Positions 36,442 to 50,924 are shown, counted from the stretch's first letter. The stretch: DNA of 64,000 bases from Luteimonas rhizosphaerae (GCF_002849595.1 NZ_NRQR01000005.1:117411-181410), one strand, 5' to 3'. Notes: generated from the letters alone by a model not told the origin. Program-made: numbers and translations.

Positions 36442-36741
36442 ATGCTCGACGGGTTCGTGGCGCTGTACATCTTCATGCTGGCGGCGATCGCCGGCCACGT
36501 GATCATCTCCCGCGTGCCGGTGATCCTGCACACCCCGCTGATGTCGGGCTCCAACTTCATCCACGGCATCGTGCTGATCGGCGCGATGGTGGTGCTGGGC
36601 CACGCCGAGACCACGCTGGAAAAGGTCATCGGCTTCGTCGCCGTGCTGATGGGGGCCGGCAACGCGGCCGGCGGCTACGTGGTGACCGAGCGGATGCTGG
36701 AGATGTTCCGCTCGTCGAAGAAGCCGGAGGCCGGCCGATGA
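36442..36741 (+). CDS. pntAB: NAD(P) transhydrogenase subunit alpha, membrane part (PntAB)
   Basis: A 99-residue protein carrying the membrane helices of the alpha subunit: VALYIFMLAAIAGHVIISRVP, MSGSNFIHGIVLIGAMVVLG and KVIGFVAVLMGAGNAAGGYVVTERML. The SGSNFIHGI and GNAAGGYVVTDRM-like segments are highly characteristic. It forms part of the proton channel with PntB. GGAAGGGG lies before the ATG. Its stop overlaps the next gene (ATGA). Confidence 0.95.
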   Translation: MLDGFVALYIFMLAAIAGHVIISRVPVILHTPLMSGSNFIHGIVLIGAMVVLGHAETTLEKVIGFVAVLMGAGNAAGGYVVTERMLEMFRSSKKPEAGR

Positions 36742-37232
36742 GTGCCGCGCGACGCGCGGGGCCCAGCGCGCGCGATGTGTTCCAAATACTGAGCTATCTG
36801 CAGTACCCGATGATGCTGATCGCCGTGGGCTATGCGGTCCGCTCGGTCGTTGCGATTCTGTCCAACCCGGGAGGCGGGGTGTCGCTCGCCTATGGCGACT
36901 GGAACCACGTCCTGCTGTATGCAGGGATCGGCATCGGCCTGTCCTCGTTGCAGGATCCGTCCAGGACCCAGAACGACCTGTCGCGCAAGGTCTGGCAGAA
37001 CCCGGTGATGGGCCGGTGGATGCTGGTCGTGCTAGCGGCGTACACGTTCGGTGCGATGACGGCCGGCCTGGCCGGGGCGTATCTGGCTGGAACGAGTGTG
37101 GTGCACCAGCTGTCGCTAGGCCTGCTGGCGCTGGGCCTGGGCCTGCTGGGAATGCTGAAGACCGCGATCGAGATGCGCGAGCACCATCGGCTCGACCGGC
37201 ATCCGGGACTGGCGCTGGGAGACCGCGCATGA
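36738..37232 (+). CDS. unknown four-helix membrane protein inside the pnt operon
   Basis: A 164-residue protein with about four hydrophobic helices: YPMMLIAVGYAVRSVVAIL, VLLYAGIGIGLSSL, MLVVLAAYTFGAMTAGLAGAYLA and LSLGLLALGLGLLGML. A central polar loop holds QDPSRTQNDLSRKVWQNP. It is coupled by ATGA overlaps to pntAB before it and pntB after it, so it is made together with the transhydrogenase. I do not recognise it as a transhydrogenase subunit; an accessory or assembly factor is possible. It has no resemblance to PntAA, whose position it occupies relative to pntB. Confidence 0.75.
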   Translation: MSAARRAGPSARDVFQILSYLQYPMMLIAVGYAVRSVVAILSNPGGGVSLAYGDWNHVLLYAGIGIGLSSLQDPSRTQNDLSRKVWQNPVMGRWMLVVLAAYTFGAMTAGLAGAYLAGTSVVHQLSLGLLALGLGLLGMLKTAIEMREHHRLDRHPGLALGDRA

Positions 37233-38629
37233 GCGGCCTCGAGGTGCTCGATCTCCTGGTCAAGACCAGCTATCTGGTCGCCGCCACGCTGTTCCTCCTG
37301 GGCCTGCAGCGCATGGCGTCGCCGAAGACCGCACGCAGCGGGATCCGCTGGGCCGGGCTGGGCATGGTCATCGCCACCTTCGCGACGTTTTTCCTCCCGG
37401 ACCTGCACAACATTCCGTTGATCCTCGCCGCGACCGCGATCGGCACGACGATCGCGTGGATCTCCGGCAAGAAGGTCGCGATCACCGACATGCCGCAGAT
37501 GGTCGCGCTGTACAACGGCCTCGGTGGCGGGTCGGCGGCGGCGATCGGTGCGGTCGAACTGCTGCGCTGGTCGCAGCAGGGCGCCGCCCCTGGCCGCGTG
37601 CCACTGGTGCTGGCGCTGCTGGGGGCGCTGATCGGCGCGGTGGCGCTGTCGGGGTCGGTCATCGCCTGGGCCAAGCTCGACGGGCGCATGGACAAGCGCT
37701 ACACGTTCCCGGGGCAGCAGGTCTTCAATTTCGCGGTATTCGCCGCGGCGATCGCGCTCGGCGGCTGGGTGCTCCATGCGCTGGGCGTCCCGGCGATCGT
37801 CGCGTTCTTCGTCGCCGCGCTGGCGCTGGGCGTCCTGATGACGCTGCCGATCGGCGGCGCCGACATGCCGGTCGTGATCTCGCTGTACAACGCGCTGACC
37901 GGTCTGGCCGTCGCGTTCGAAGGCTACGTGCTCGGCAACGAAGCGTTGATCATCGCCGGCATGATGGTCGGCGCGGCCGGCATCCTGCTGACGCGGCTGA
38001 TGGCCAAGGCGATGAACCGCTCGATCGTCAGCGTGCTGTTCTCGAACTTCGGCGGCGCGTCGGGGGAGGCGCAGGCGATCACCGGCGCGCAGACACCGAT
38101 CGAAGCCGGCGACGTGGCCGCGATGATGGCCTTCGCCGAGCGCGTGGTCATCGTGCCAGGCTACGGCATGGCCGTCGCGCAGGCGCAGCACAAGATCTGG
38201 GAGCTGGCCCAGCGCCTGGCCGAACGCGGGGTCAAGGTGAAGTTCGCGATCCATCCGGTCGCCGGCCGCATGCCCGGGCACATGAACGTGCTTTTGGCCG
38301 AAGCGGGCGTGCCCTACGACCTGATCGCCGACATGGACGACATCAACCCCGAGTTCGCCAACACCGACGTGTCGCTGGTGATCGGCGCCAACGACGTGGT
38401 CAATCCGGTCGCGAAGACCGATCCGGCGAGCCCGATCTACGGCATGCCCATTCTCGACGTCGTCGACTCGAAGCACACGATCGTGATCAAGCGCGGCAAG
38501 GGCACAGGCTTCGCCGGCATCGAGAATGCGCTGTTCTATGCCGACAACACACGCATGCTCTACGGCGACGGTGCGGAGGTGGCGGGCGCGCTGGTCAGCG
38601 AACTCAAGGCGCTCGACGGCGGGCACTGA
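37229..38629 (+). CDS. pntB: NAD(P) transhydrogenase subunit beta
   Basis: A 466-residue protein: about nine membrane helices (proton translocation) followed by the NADP(H)-binding domain III. Family sequence: ITDMPQMVALYNGLGGGSAA, ADMPVVISLYNALTGLAVAFEGYVLGN, then VIVPGYGMAVAQAQHKIWELA (the NADP Rossmann GYGMAVAQAQ), HPVAGRMPGHMNVLLAEA, INPEFANTDVSLVIGANDVVNP and IKRGKGTGFAGIENALFY. All are intact. Coupled to the preceding gene by ATGA. Confidence 0.97.
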   Translation: MSGLEVLDLLVKTSYLVAATLFLLGLQRMASPKTARSGIRWAGLGMVIATFATFFLPDLHNIPLILAATAIGTTIAWISGKKVAITDMPQMVALYNGLGGGSAAAIGAVELLRWSQQGAAPGRVPLVLALLGALIGAVALSGSVIAWAKLDGRMDKRYTFPGQQVFNFAVFAAAIALGGWVLHALGVPAIVAFFVAALALGVLMTLPIGGADMPVVISLYNALTGLAVAFEGYVLGNEALIIAGMMVGAAGILLTRLMAKAMNRSIVSVLFSNFGGASGEAQAITGAQTPIEAGDVAAMMAFAERVVIVPGYGMAVAQAQHKIWELAQRLAERGVKVKFAIHPVAGRMPGHMNVLLAEAGVPYDLIADMDDINPEFANTDVSLVIGANDVVNPVAKTDPASPIYGMPILDVVDSKHTIVIKRGKGTGFAGIENALFYADNTRMLYGDGAEVAGALVSELKALDGGH

Positions 38630-38651
38630 GCGTCCGCGCCGGGCCGGCGGC

Positions 38652-39074
38652 TCAGCGCGAGAGCACCGCCGCGATCACCAGCCCGGCGCAAAGCCAGGCG
38701 ATGTCGGTCGCGCTGTTGGCCATGCTGGCGAGCGTCCACGCGTGGTGCGGGCCCAGCTTCAGCACCGACTCCCACGGCAGCATGCCCATCGGCCGGGCGA
38801 GCTGTGCGGCGACGATGCCGAAGCCGGCCAGCACGATCGCCAGCGCCGTCGCGGCGGTGCCGATCGCCGCGCGCAGTGGGCCCGGGTGAACCCGGGCCAG
38901 GCGCAGCAGCCAGGCGGCATCGAGCGCCGCGATCACCGCCATCCAGCTGACTTGACTGTCGCGCGCATCGGCCAGCAGGACCCACGCAGCCGCGATGCCT
39001 GCGCTTCCGAGCAGCAACAGGGCGATCGCTAGCGGCAATCGCCGTGCGCGGGCTGGAGGCATGGAAGGCTGCAT
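38652..39074 (-). CDS. hypothetical membrane protein
   Basis: About 140 residues with four predicted helices: LPLAIALLLLGSAGIAAAWVLLA, SWMAVIAALDAAWLLRL, AAIGTAATALAIVLAGFGIVAAQLA and DIAWLCAGLVIAAVLSR. The loop MGMLPWESVLKLGPHHAWTLASMANSATD is the most distinctive part. I do not recognise the family. The start is uncertain (39116, 39074 or 39062), with no strong ribosome-binding site for any of them. Confidence 0.65.
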   Translation of the reverse strand: MQPSMPPARARRLPLAIALLLLGSAGIAAAWVLLADARDSQVSWMAVIAALDAAWLLRLARVHPGPLRAAIGTAATALAIVLAGFGIVAAQLARPMGMLPWESVLKLGPHHAWTLASMANSATDIAWLCAGLVIAAVLSR

Positions 39075-39160
39075 TGCAGGAATGGCCGGCCAGCATACCG
39101 GCGGCCGACGATACAATGACAGCCTTGTTGCGGCCGCCGTCCGCCTCCATCTCCGAAGCC

Positions 39161-39712
39161 ATGTATTCCCGCAGCAGCGAACCCGTCCGATTCGAGCGCG
39201 ATTGCGCCGTCGTCCTCGTCCCCCAGGGCGAGAACGTGACCCTGCCTGCCGGCAGCGTCGGCTACATCACCCAGGCGCTGGGCGGCAGCTATACCGTCTT
39301 CGTCGAAGGCAACCTGTTCCGGATCGCCGGCCGCGACGCCGATGCCATCGGCAAGGAGCCGCCGGTGCCGCTGGAGCTGCCCGACGACGCCGATGATGCG
39401 GCCGTCGAGCGCATGGTCTGGAGCCAGTTGCGGACCTGCTTCGACCCCGAGATCCCGATCAACGTCGTCGATCTGGGCCTGGTCTACGAAGCCATCGTCA
39501 TGCCCGGCGACGCCGGTGACCGCAAGATCGAGGTCAAGATGACGCTGACCGCGCCCGGCTGCGGCATGGGCGAGATCCTCGTCGACGACGTGCGCAACAA
39601 GCTCGAGCTGATCCCCACCGTGGGCGAGGCCGATGTCGAACTGGTGTTCGACCCGCCGTGGAACCGCACGATGATGTCCGAGGCCGCGCGGCTCGAAACC
39701 GGCATGCTCTGA
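39161..39712 (+). CDS. sufT: SufT-like Fe-S cluster assembly protein (MIP18/DUF59)
   Basis: A 183-residue protein with an N-terminal extension (FERDCAVVLVPQGENVTLPAGSVGYITQALGGSYTVFVEGNLFRI) characteristic of the 'probable FeS assembly SUF system protein SufT', followed by a MIP18/DUF59 domain. The domain has FDPEIPINVVDLGLVYEA, LTAPGCGMGEILVDDV carrying the conserved Cys, and LVFDPPWNRTMMSEAARLETGM. It probably helps in Fe-S cluster maturation; no other suf gene is in the window. A clear terminator overlaps its stop. Confidence 0.92.
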   Translation: MYSRSSEPVRFERDCAVVLVPQGENVTLPAGSVGYITQALGGSYTVFVEGNLFRIAGRDADAIGKEPPVPLELPDDADDAAVERMVWSQLRTCFDPEIPINVVDLGLVYEAIVMPGDAGDRKIEVKMTLTAPGCGMGEILVDDVRNKLELIPTVGEADVELVFDPPWNRTMMSEAARLETGML

Positions 39713-39736
39713 CCCCGCAAGGCCGGGGTCATTTTT
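39711..39736 (+). terminator. intrinsic terminator of sufT
   Basis: GACCCCG 39711-39717 pairs with CGGGGTC 39724-39730 (7 bp, 6-base loop), followed by ATTTTT. It overlaps the sufT stop codon. The 228 bases from here to the protease start hold no gene I can support and are less GC-rich than average, as expected for a promoter. Confidence 0.85.
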
Positions 39737-39964
39737 GTGAAACCTGATCTTCGCGTCGATATGTGACGCGGGGCGCATTTATGTGCGCAAATTTGTCTGC
39801 TAGTCCCATTGCGCAAGGGTCGCGCTGTCGCGTAGCGTCAGTTTGCGGTCAGTTTTGTCATGCCCGCATTCGTGTCGGGACTGGCGTTGTCGTTTGTTCA
39901 GGGGATGCCGCCAGTGCCGGTCTTGCCGCTTTCCAGCGGCGTTGTCACCGCCCCGGGGTATCGA

Positions 39965-43794
<3,830 letters not shown>

Positions 43795-43834
43795 TCCGGT
43801 TTCGCGCGCAGGGACGCGCGCATCGGGACGACGA

Positions 43835-43860
43835 CGCCCCGGCATCCGCCGGGGCGTTTT
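43835..43860 (+). terminator. intrinsic terminator after the lysyl endopeptidase
   Basis: CGCCCCGGC 43835-43843 pairs perfectly with GCCGGGGCG 43848-43856 around an ATCC loop, followed by TTTT. A strong intrinsic terminator 41 bases after the stop. Confidence 0.88.
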
Positions 43861-43936
43861 CGCGTGCGGCGTGTCCAACGTCGCGTTCATGCCGGGCCGC
43901 TACCATCGGACCCGGTTCCACAACCGGAGTGCGTCG

Positions 43937-44350
43937 ATGATCCGCTCGATGCGTGGACTGCGAACGACGGGGCTGCTGATGCTGGCCCTGTTGCTGACGA
44001 CGATGACGGGGTGTGCGATGGCGACACAACAGACAGCGCTGCCGGCCGATGGCAGCTACCAGCGCTTCATCGTGAAGTACCGCGAGGCCAGCGCACCGGG
44101 TCGCGATCCCGCCGCCGTGCAGCCGCGGCTCGACGCGGCCGCATCGACGGTGGCGCCGGTGACGCTCGCCTGGCAGCGCCGCATGGGCGTGCAGGCGGAC
44201 GTGTTCACGACCAGCGTGCCGCTGGATGCCGACGCGGCGCAGGAGCTGATGCAGCGCCTGTCCGATGATCCGGACGTCGAATACGTGGAACCCGACGGCC
44301 GCATGGGCATCGGCCCGGGTCCGGCACTGCCCGAGCGCACCCGGGACTGA
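43937..44350 (+). CDS. lipoprotein made of a stand-alone subtilase propeptide (I9)-like domain
   Basis: A 137-residue predicted lipoprotein: signal TTGLLMLALLLTTMTGC with lipidated Cys26. After it comes a single domain that matches the propeptide of the subtilase encoded 2 kb upstream: RFIVKYREAS here against RFIVKYRDGS there, and LMQRLSDDPDVEYVEPD against LMRQIAANPDVEFVEVD. No peptidase domain follows; the ORF ends soon after. I9 domains act as folding chaperones and tight inhibitors of subtilisins. A membrane-tethered I9 beside secreted proteases is therefore plausibly a protease inhibitor or immunity-like factor. GGAG lies eight bases before the ATG. The role is inferred. Confidence 0.78.
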   Translation: MIRSMRGLRTTGLLMLALLLTTMTGCAMATQQTALPADGSYQRFIVKYREASAPGRDPAAVQPRLDAAASTVAPVTLAWQRRMGVQADVFTTSVPLDADAAQELMQRLSDDPDVEYVEPDGRMGIGPGPALPERTRD

Positions 44351-44379
44351 GCCGCGGGCGCGGCCCGCGCGCGAGGCCG

Positions 44380-44868
44380 TCAGGCGATGGGTTCGAAGCG
44401 GTTCGCGTCGACGTTCTTGCGCACCAGCAGCGGATCCCAGATACGGCCGTTCATCGCCACGTAGACGCCGGGCGGCTTCGACTGCACCGCGCCGACCGCG
44501 GTGCCGATGTTGAACTCCGCATCCGAGCCGCGGAACCGGGCCGGGCTCAAGGCGCCGGTCAGCACGATCGTCTTGTCGGCGATCGACGACAGCACCTTGG
44601 CCGTTTCGACCATCGAATCCGTGCCGTGGGTCAGCAGCACGTGGCGCGCCGGCTGGGCGGCGATGGTCGCCCGGATCAGCTCGCGGTCGTCGTCGGTGAT
44701 GTGCAGCGAATCCTTGCGGATGATCGGGATCACCCGGAACCGGAACGCGACGCCGAGCTCTTCGAGCATGCGCCCGATCTGCGGGTCGCCGACCTGGAAA
44801 TCCGACTTGTCGTCGAAGTAGATCTTGTCGATCGTGCCACCGGTGGTGACGATCAGCAGCTCGTCCAT
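44380..44868 (-). CDS. single-domain asparaginase-like protein
   Basis: A 162-residue protein equal to the N-terminal domain of L-asparaginase I/II: LLIVTTGGTIDKIYF (first catalytic Thr motif), VLLTHGTDSMVETAKVL (second Thr-Asp motif) and IVLTGALSPARFRGSDAEFNIGTAVGAVQ. The C-terminal domain of the usual 330-residue enzyme is absent, and no downstream sequence could supply it. All N-terminal motif residues are present, so this looks like a maintained short form and not a decaying fragment. Activity and substrate are uncertain. Confidence 0.85.
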   Translation of the reverse strand: MDELLIVTTGGTIDKIYFDDKSDFQVGDPQIGRMLEELGVAFRFRVIPIIRKDSLHITDDDRELIRATIAAQPARHVLLTHGTDSMVETAKVLSSIADKTIVLTGALSPARFRGSDAEFNIGTAVGAVQSKPPGVYVAMNGRIWDPLLVRKNVDANRFEPIA

Positions 44869-44939
44869 TGGGTTGCGTCGCGATGGTAGACCTCGGCGCC
44901 TGCCGCGCGGAACTCGGCCGATTTTTCCGCCATGCCGGC

Positions 44940-45301
44940 TCAGTGGCGGTCGCGCTCGACGGGCGCCGCGCGCGGACGCGAGAATCGCGCGCGCACGCCC
45001 GGCAGGCTGGCCGAGAACACCACCGACAGCGACAACGCGATGCCGGCCCAGGGCCAGAGACCGAGTTCCGGATACGTCCAGGCGTACATGACGCCGTGCG
45101 AGAACCAGAACAGCGCGGCGATGCCCGACCACAGCGGCGCACTGGGCCGCCGCAGCAGCACGCCGGCAAGCAGCAGCAACGGCGGCAGGACGAACACCAG
45201 CAGGGCGGCGCCGAAATGCGGATCGTCGCGATGCCAGGCCAGGTAGAGCAGCGCGATCGCCGCGAGCGAGCCGGCCAGCACCACGCGCGAGGAGGGGCGG
45301 G

Positions 45302-45305
<4 letters not shown>
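44940..45305 (-). CDS. DUF2069 membrane protein
   Basis: A 121-residue protein with four predicted helices (VVLAGSLAAIALLYLAW, FGAALLVFVLPPLLLLAGVLL, LWSGIAALFWFSHGVMYAW, LWPWAGIALSLSVVFSASLP). The WSGIAALFWFSHGVMYAWTYPE segment is the DUF2069 signature. Function unknown. In xanthomonads it is a regular companion of wrbA: its ATG overlaps the wrbA stop (ATGA). Confidence 0.85.
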
Positions 45306-47857
<2,552 letters not shown>

Positions 47858-47858
<1 letters not shown>

Positions 47859-48127
47859 TGGCGACGGCGCGGTTCCGCGTGTCGGGGCGCGTCCAGGGCG
47901 TGGGCTTCCGCGCCGCGACGCGCGACCAGGCCCGTCGACTGCAGCTGCGCGGCCATGCGGCGAATCTGGACGACGGACGGGTGGAAGTCCTGGTCTCGGG
48001 CACGCCGGAGGCGATCGGGACGCTGGCCACCTGGCTCGCCCACGGCCCGCCGTCGGCAGGCGTCACCCGCGTCGTGCGCGACGCGCCGGCGGTCGATGCG
48101 GTGCCGGGCGACTTCGAGGTGTGTTGA
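47858..48127 (+). CDS. acyP: acylphosphatase
   Basis: An 89-residue enzyme that hydrolyses carboxyl-phosphate bonds. It has the catalytic signature RVSGRVQGVGFRAATRDQARRL with the phosphate-binding Arg, and NLDDGRVEVLVSGTPEAI with the catalytic Asn. Standard size. It is the last gene of yihY-tlpA-acyP, starting within the stop codon of the thioredoxin gene. Confidence 0.95.
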
Positions 48128-48145
48128 GCAGGCCGGGCGTGGGCG

Positions 48146-48925
48146 TCAGTCCGGCTCGAACGGCGCCAGCGGCGCCAGCACCGGATAGCGCTCGCGTCTG
48201 GGTTTGCCCGGCAGCGGCGGGAACGCGATCTGCGGCGCATCCACATGGATGTCGGGCAGGCGGTCGAGCAGGTCGCGGATCAGGGTCAGCCGTCCGCGGC
48301 GCTGGTCGTTGAAGTCGACGAGCGTCCACGGCGCGTGCGGCGTATGCGTCGTCGCGAGCATCGCATCGCGTGCGCGCGAGTAGTCCTGGTAGCGCGTGCG
48401 CGCGGCGACGTCCATCGGCGAGAGCTTCCAGCGCTTCAGCGGATCGTCGAGCCGCGCGAGAAAACGCGCTTCCTGTTCCGCCTGGTCGCAGCCCAGCCAG
48501 TACTTGAACAGCAGGATGCCGTCGTCGACCAGCTGCTGCTCGAACACCGGTGCCTGCTGCAGGAAGGCACCGACCTCGGCCGGCGACGCGAAGCCCATCA
48601 CCGATTCGACACCGGCGCGGTTGTACCAGCTGCGGTCGAACAGGGCGATCTCGCCGGCGGCGGGCAGATGCGCGACGTAACGCTGGAAATACCACTGGCC
48701 GCGTTCGCGCTCGCCGGGTTTCGGCAGCGCGACGACGTGGCACTGGCGGGGATTGAGGTGCTCGGAGATCGCCTTGATCGTGCCGCCCTTGCCGGCGGTG
48801 TCGCGGCCTTCGAAGACGATCAGCAGGCGCTGTCCGCTGTGCTGCAGCCAGCGCGCGAGGTCGGCCAGCGCCACCTGCATCGGCGCGAGCGCCGCTTCGT
48901 ATGCCTTGCGCTTCATCGGTTTCAT
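48146..48925 (-). CDS. ppk2: polyphosphate kinase 2 family protein
   Basis: PPK2 transfers phosphate between polyphosphate and nucleoside mono- or diphosphates. The 259-residue protein has Walker A in LLIVFEGRDTAGKGGTIKAI (35-53), the lid-region Walker B-like ALFDRSWYNRAGVE (94-107), and GILLFKYWLGCDQAEQEARF with the SPMD segment (KLSPMDVAARTRYQDYSRARD). A single PPK2 domain of class I or III length. Convergent with acyP. Confidence 0.93.
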   Translation of the reverse strand: MKPMKRKAYEAALAPMQVALADLARWLQHSGQRLLIVFEGRDTAGKGGTIKAISEHLNPRQCHVVALPKPGERERGQWYFQRYVAHLPAAGEIALFDRSWYNRAGVESVMGFASPAEVGAFLQQAPVFEQQLVDDGILLFKYWLGCDQAEQEARFLARLDDPLKRWKLSPMDVAARTRYQDYSRARDAMLATTHTPHAPWTLVDFNDQRRGRLTLIRDLLDRLPDIHVDAPQIAFPPLPGKPRRERYPVLAPLAPFEPD

Positions 48926-48968
48926 CGCGGGACCTGCAGCGGGGAAGAGGGGGGTCGGCGCGACGCGC

Positions 48969-49307
48969 TCAGCGCGGTTTCGCCGGACGCGCCTGGGCCA
49001 TGCCGCGCGCGACTTCCAGCAGCGCGCCCTGCTGCCGGGTCGTCAACGTGCGGTAGGCGGCCAGCAGATCGTGCTCGCCCTTGGTGCGCGCCGGATCCAG
49101 CGTGCTGGCGAGCGTCGCGAACAGCGCGCCGGCGGGCACGCCGAACGCCTTCGCCAGTGCATCGAGCTGGTCCTGTCCCGGCGTCTTTTCGCCCCGCAGC
49201 CAGGCCGAGACCGTGGCCGCACCGGCGCGCGGAATCGCCGCGGCCAGTTCGCCGACGGTCAGGCCGCTGGCCTTGACGAGCAGACGCAGGGTCTGGTCGA
49301 TGGCCAT
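48969..49307 (-). CDS. helix-turn-helix (XRE-like) DNA-binding protein
   Basis: A 112-residue protein with a Cro/CI-type helix-turn-helix: LLVKASGLTVGELAAAIPRAGAATVSAWLRGEKTPGQDQLDALAKAFGVPAGALFATL (about 10-66), then a C-terminal helical extension (GEHDLLAAYRTLTTRQQGALLEVARGM) that resembles the dimerisation arm of stand-alone phage-like regulators. The target is unknown. It is two bases downstream of moaB on the same strand. Confidence 0.82.
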   Translation of the reverse strand: MAIDQTLRLLVKASGLTVGELAAAIPRAGAATVSAWLRGEKTPGQDQLDALAKAFGVPAGALFATLASTLDPARTKGEHDLLAAYRTLTTRQQGALLEVARGMAQARPAKPR

Positions 49308-49309
49308 GC

Positions 49310-49831
49310 TCAGGCTTCTTTGAGGCGTGGTCGGATCGTCGCCAGGTTGCAGGGCTTCGTCCGTGCGTCGAGCTGGCGCTGGACGATCTTCTCCCACGCG
49401 GTCCGGCAGGCCGAGGTCGAGCCGGGCAGGGCGAAGACGAACGTCGCATTGGCGAGACCGGCGAAGGCGCGCGACTGCAACGACGACGTGCCGATCTCGT
49501 CGAACGAAATCGCGCGGAACAGTTCGCCGAAGCCAGGCATTTCCTTGTCGAGCAACGGCAGCAGGGCCTCGGGCGTCGAGTCGCGGCCGGTGAAGCCGGT
49601 GCCGCCGGTGACGAGGACGCCGTCGACGGCGGGGTCGGCGATCCACTTCGAGACCAGGGCGCGCATCGCGTAGCGGTCGTCGGGCAGCAGCGCGCGTTCG
49701 CCGATGCGGTGACCGGCCTCGGTCAGGGCGCCGACCAGATAGTCGCCGGAGCTGTCGGTATCGAGCGTGCGGCTATCGGACACCGTCAGCACGCAGACCT
49801 GCAAGGGAATGAAATCGGAAGATGTGCTCAT
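49310..49831 (-). CDS. moaB: molybdenum cofactor protein MoaB/MogA
   Basis: A 173-residue protein of the MoaB/Mog family, which adenylylates molybdopterin before molybdenum insertion. Motifs: VCVLTVSDSRTLDTDSSGDYLVGAL, VLVTGGTGFTGRDSTPEALLPLLDKEMPGFGELFRAISF (the molybdopterin-binding TGGTGxxxRDxTPE) and FALPGSTSACRTAWEKIV. ATG 49831 gives the normal N-terminus. Other cofactor genes are not in the window. Confidence 0.93.
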   Translation of the reverse strand: MSTSSDFIPLQVCVLTVSDSRTLDTDSSGDYLVGALTEAGHRIGERALLPDDRYAMRALVSKWIADPAVDGVLVTGGTGFTGRDSTPEALLPLLDKEMPGFGELFRAISFDEIGTSSLQSRAFAGLANATFVFALPGSTSACRTAWEKIVQRQLDARTKPCNLATIRPRLKEA

Positions 49832-50042
49832 GCGGCGAGGGTACCGCACGCCCCTGGACGACATCGCATGCGCGCCTGGCGGCGGGCTGCGCGAGGTTCG
49901 TGTGGCGCCTGGGCGCTGCCCTCGTCGGCGTCCGAGTCGATGATGAGACGGAAGCGCCGTGGACGAAGCCGGGGACATCGGGCGAACGCGAGCTCGCGGT
50001 TGGCACCCGCAGGCCCGGTCGTCGTCGGAATGCCCGGGCCGG

Positions 50043-50924
50043 TCACACAGGGAGATCCCGGTCCCACGGCGGTTCCGGCCCGAACTGCCCGACCAGCCAG
50101 TCGATGAACACCCGCACCTTGGGCGCCAGTTCGCGGGCGCTCGGGTAGATCACCCACAGCGTCTGCGTGGACACGAGCGGGTGGTCGCGCAGCACCGGCA
50201 CCAGCGCGCCGTTGCGCAGCTCGGTGGCGGCGGCCCAGGTCGCCATCAGCGCGATGCCCAGGCCCGCGGATGCGGCGTCGCGCACCGCGCCGCCATCGTT
50301 GATGCGCAGTGTGGGCGTGACCCGCTTGACCACGACCTCGCCCTGCGGATCCCGGAACGTCCACACGTCGAGCGTCCCGACCACCAGGCATGCGTGCCGG
50401 TCCAGATCCTCCGGGCTTGCCGGTTCGCCGTGCTGCGCGAGGTATCCGGGCGCAGCCACCAGCACCCGGCGATCGGGCGCAAGCCGCCTCGCCACGAAGG
50501 ACGAGTCCGCCAGATCCGCATACCGCACCGCGACGTCGAACGCGCCTTCGACCAGATCCACCACGCTGTCGGAGATCCGCAGGTCCAGCCGGAGGTCGGG
50601 ATAGCGCGCGATGAACGCAGGCAGCGCCGGCACGATGTGCATGCGTGCGAACGACGACGGGGCGGCCACCCGCAGCACGCCGCGGGGCGACTGCTGTTCC
50701 CGGCCCAGTGCGGCGCGCGCCGTGGCGGCCGCTTCCAGCAGATGTTCGGCATGCGGCAACAGGGCGCTGCCGTCTTGGTGCACCAGCCGCGCGCCCAGTT
50801 CCTTTTCGAATGCCGCCAGCCGGGCGCTGGCCGCCGCCGGCGTGATGCCGAGGTCGCGCGCGGCGGCACTGATGCTGCCGAGATGGGCGACGCGTACGAA
50901 CAGGGTCAGCGCATTGAAATCCAT
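50043..50924 (-). CDS. LysR-family transcriptional regulator
   Basis: A 293-residue regulator: N-terminal helix-turn-helix (MDFNALTLFVRVAHLGSISAAARDLGITPAAASARLAAFEKELGARLV) followed by a type 2 periplasmic-binding-like effector domain (GVLRVAAPSSFARMHIVPALPAFIARYPDLRLDLRISD). This belongs to the CrgA/YafC-like subgroup. It is divergent from the oxidoreductase-monooxygenase pair, with a 17-base palindrome in the gap, so it probably controls them. The open frame extends to 51260, but ATG 50924 begins at the conserved helix-turn-helix. Confidence 0.9.
   Translation of the reverse strand: MDFNALTLFVRVAHLGSISAAARDLGITPAAASARLAAFEKELGARLVHQDGSALLPHAEHLLEAAATARAALGREQQSPRGVLRVAAPSSFARMHIVPALPAFIARYPDLRLDLRISDSVVDLVEGAFDVAVRYADLADSSFVARRLAPDRRVLVAAPGYLAQHGEPASPEDLDRHACLVVGTLDVWTFRDPQGEVVVKRVTPTLRINDGGAVRDAASAGLGIALMATWAAATELRNGALVPVLRDHPLVSTQTLWVIYPSARELAPKVRVFIDWLVGQFGPEPPWDRDLPV

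Noticed and set aside
44353..44369. CGCGGGC-GCG-GCCCGCG hairpin between the I9 lipoprotein and the asparaginase gene
   Set aside because: No U-tract on either strand and low sequence complexity; too weak to call a terminator.
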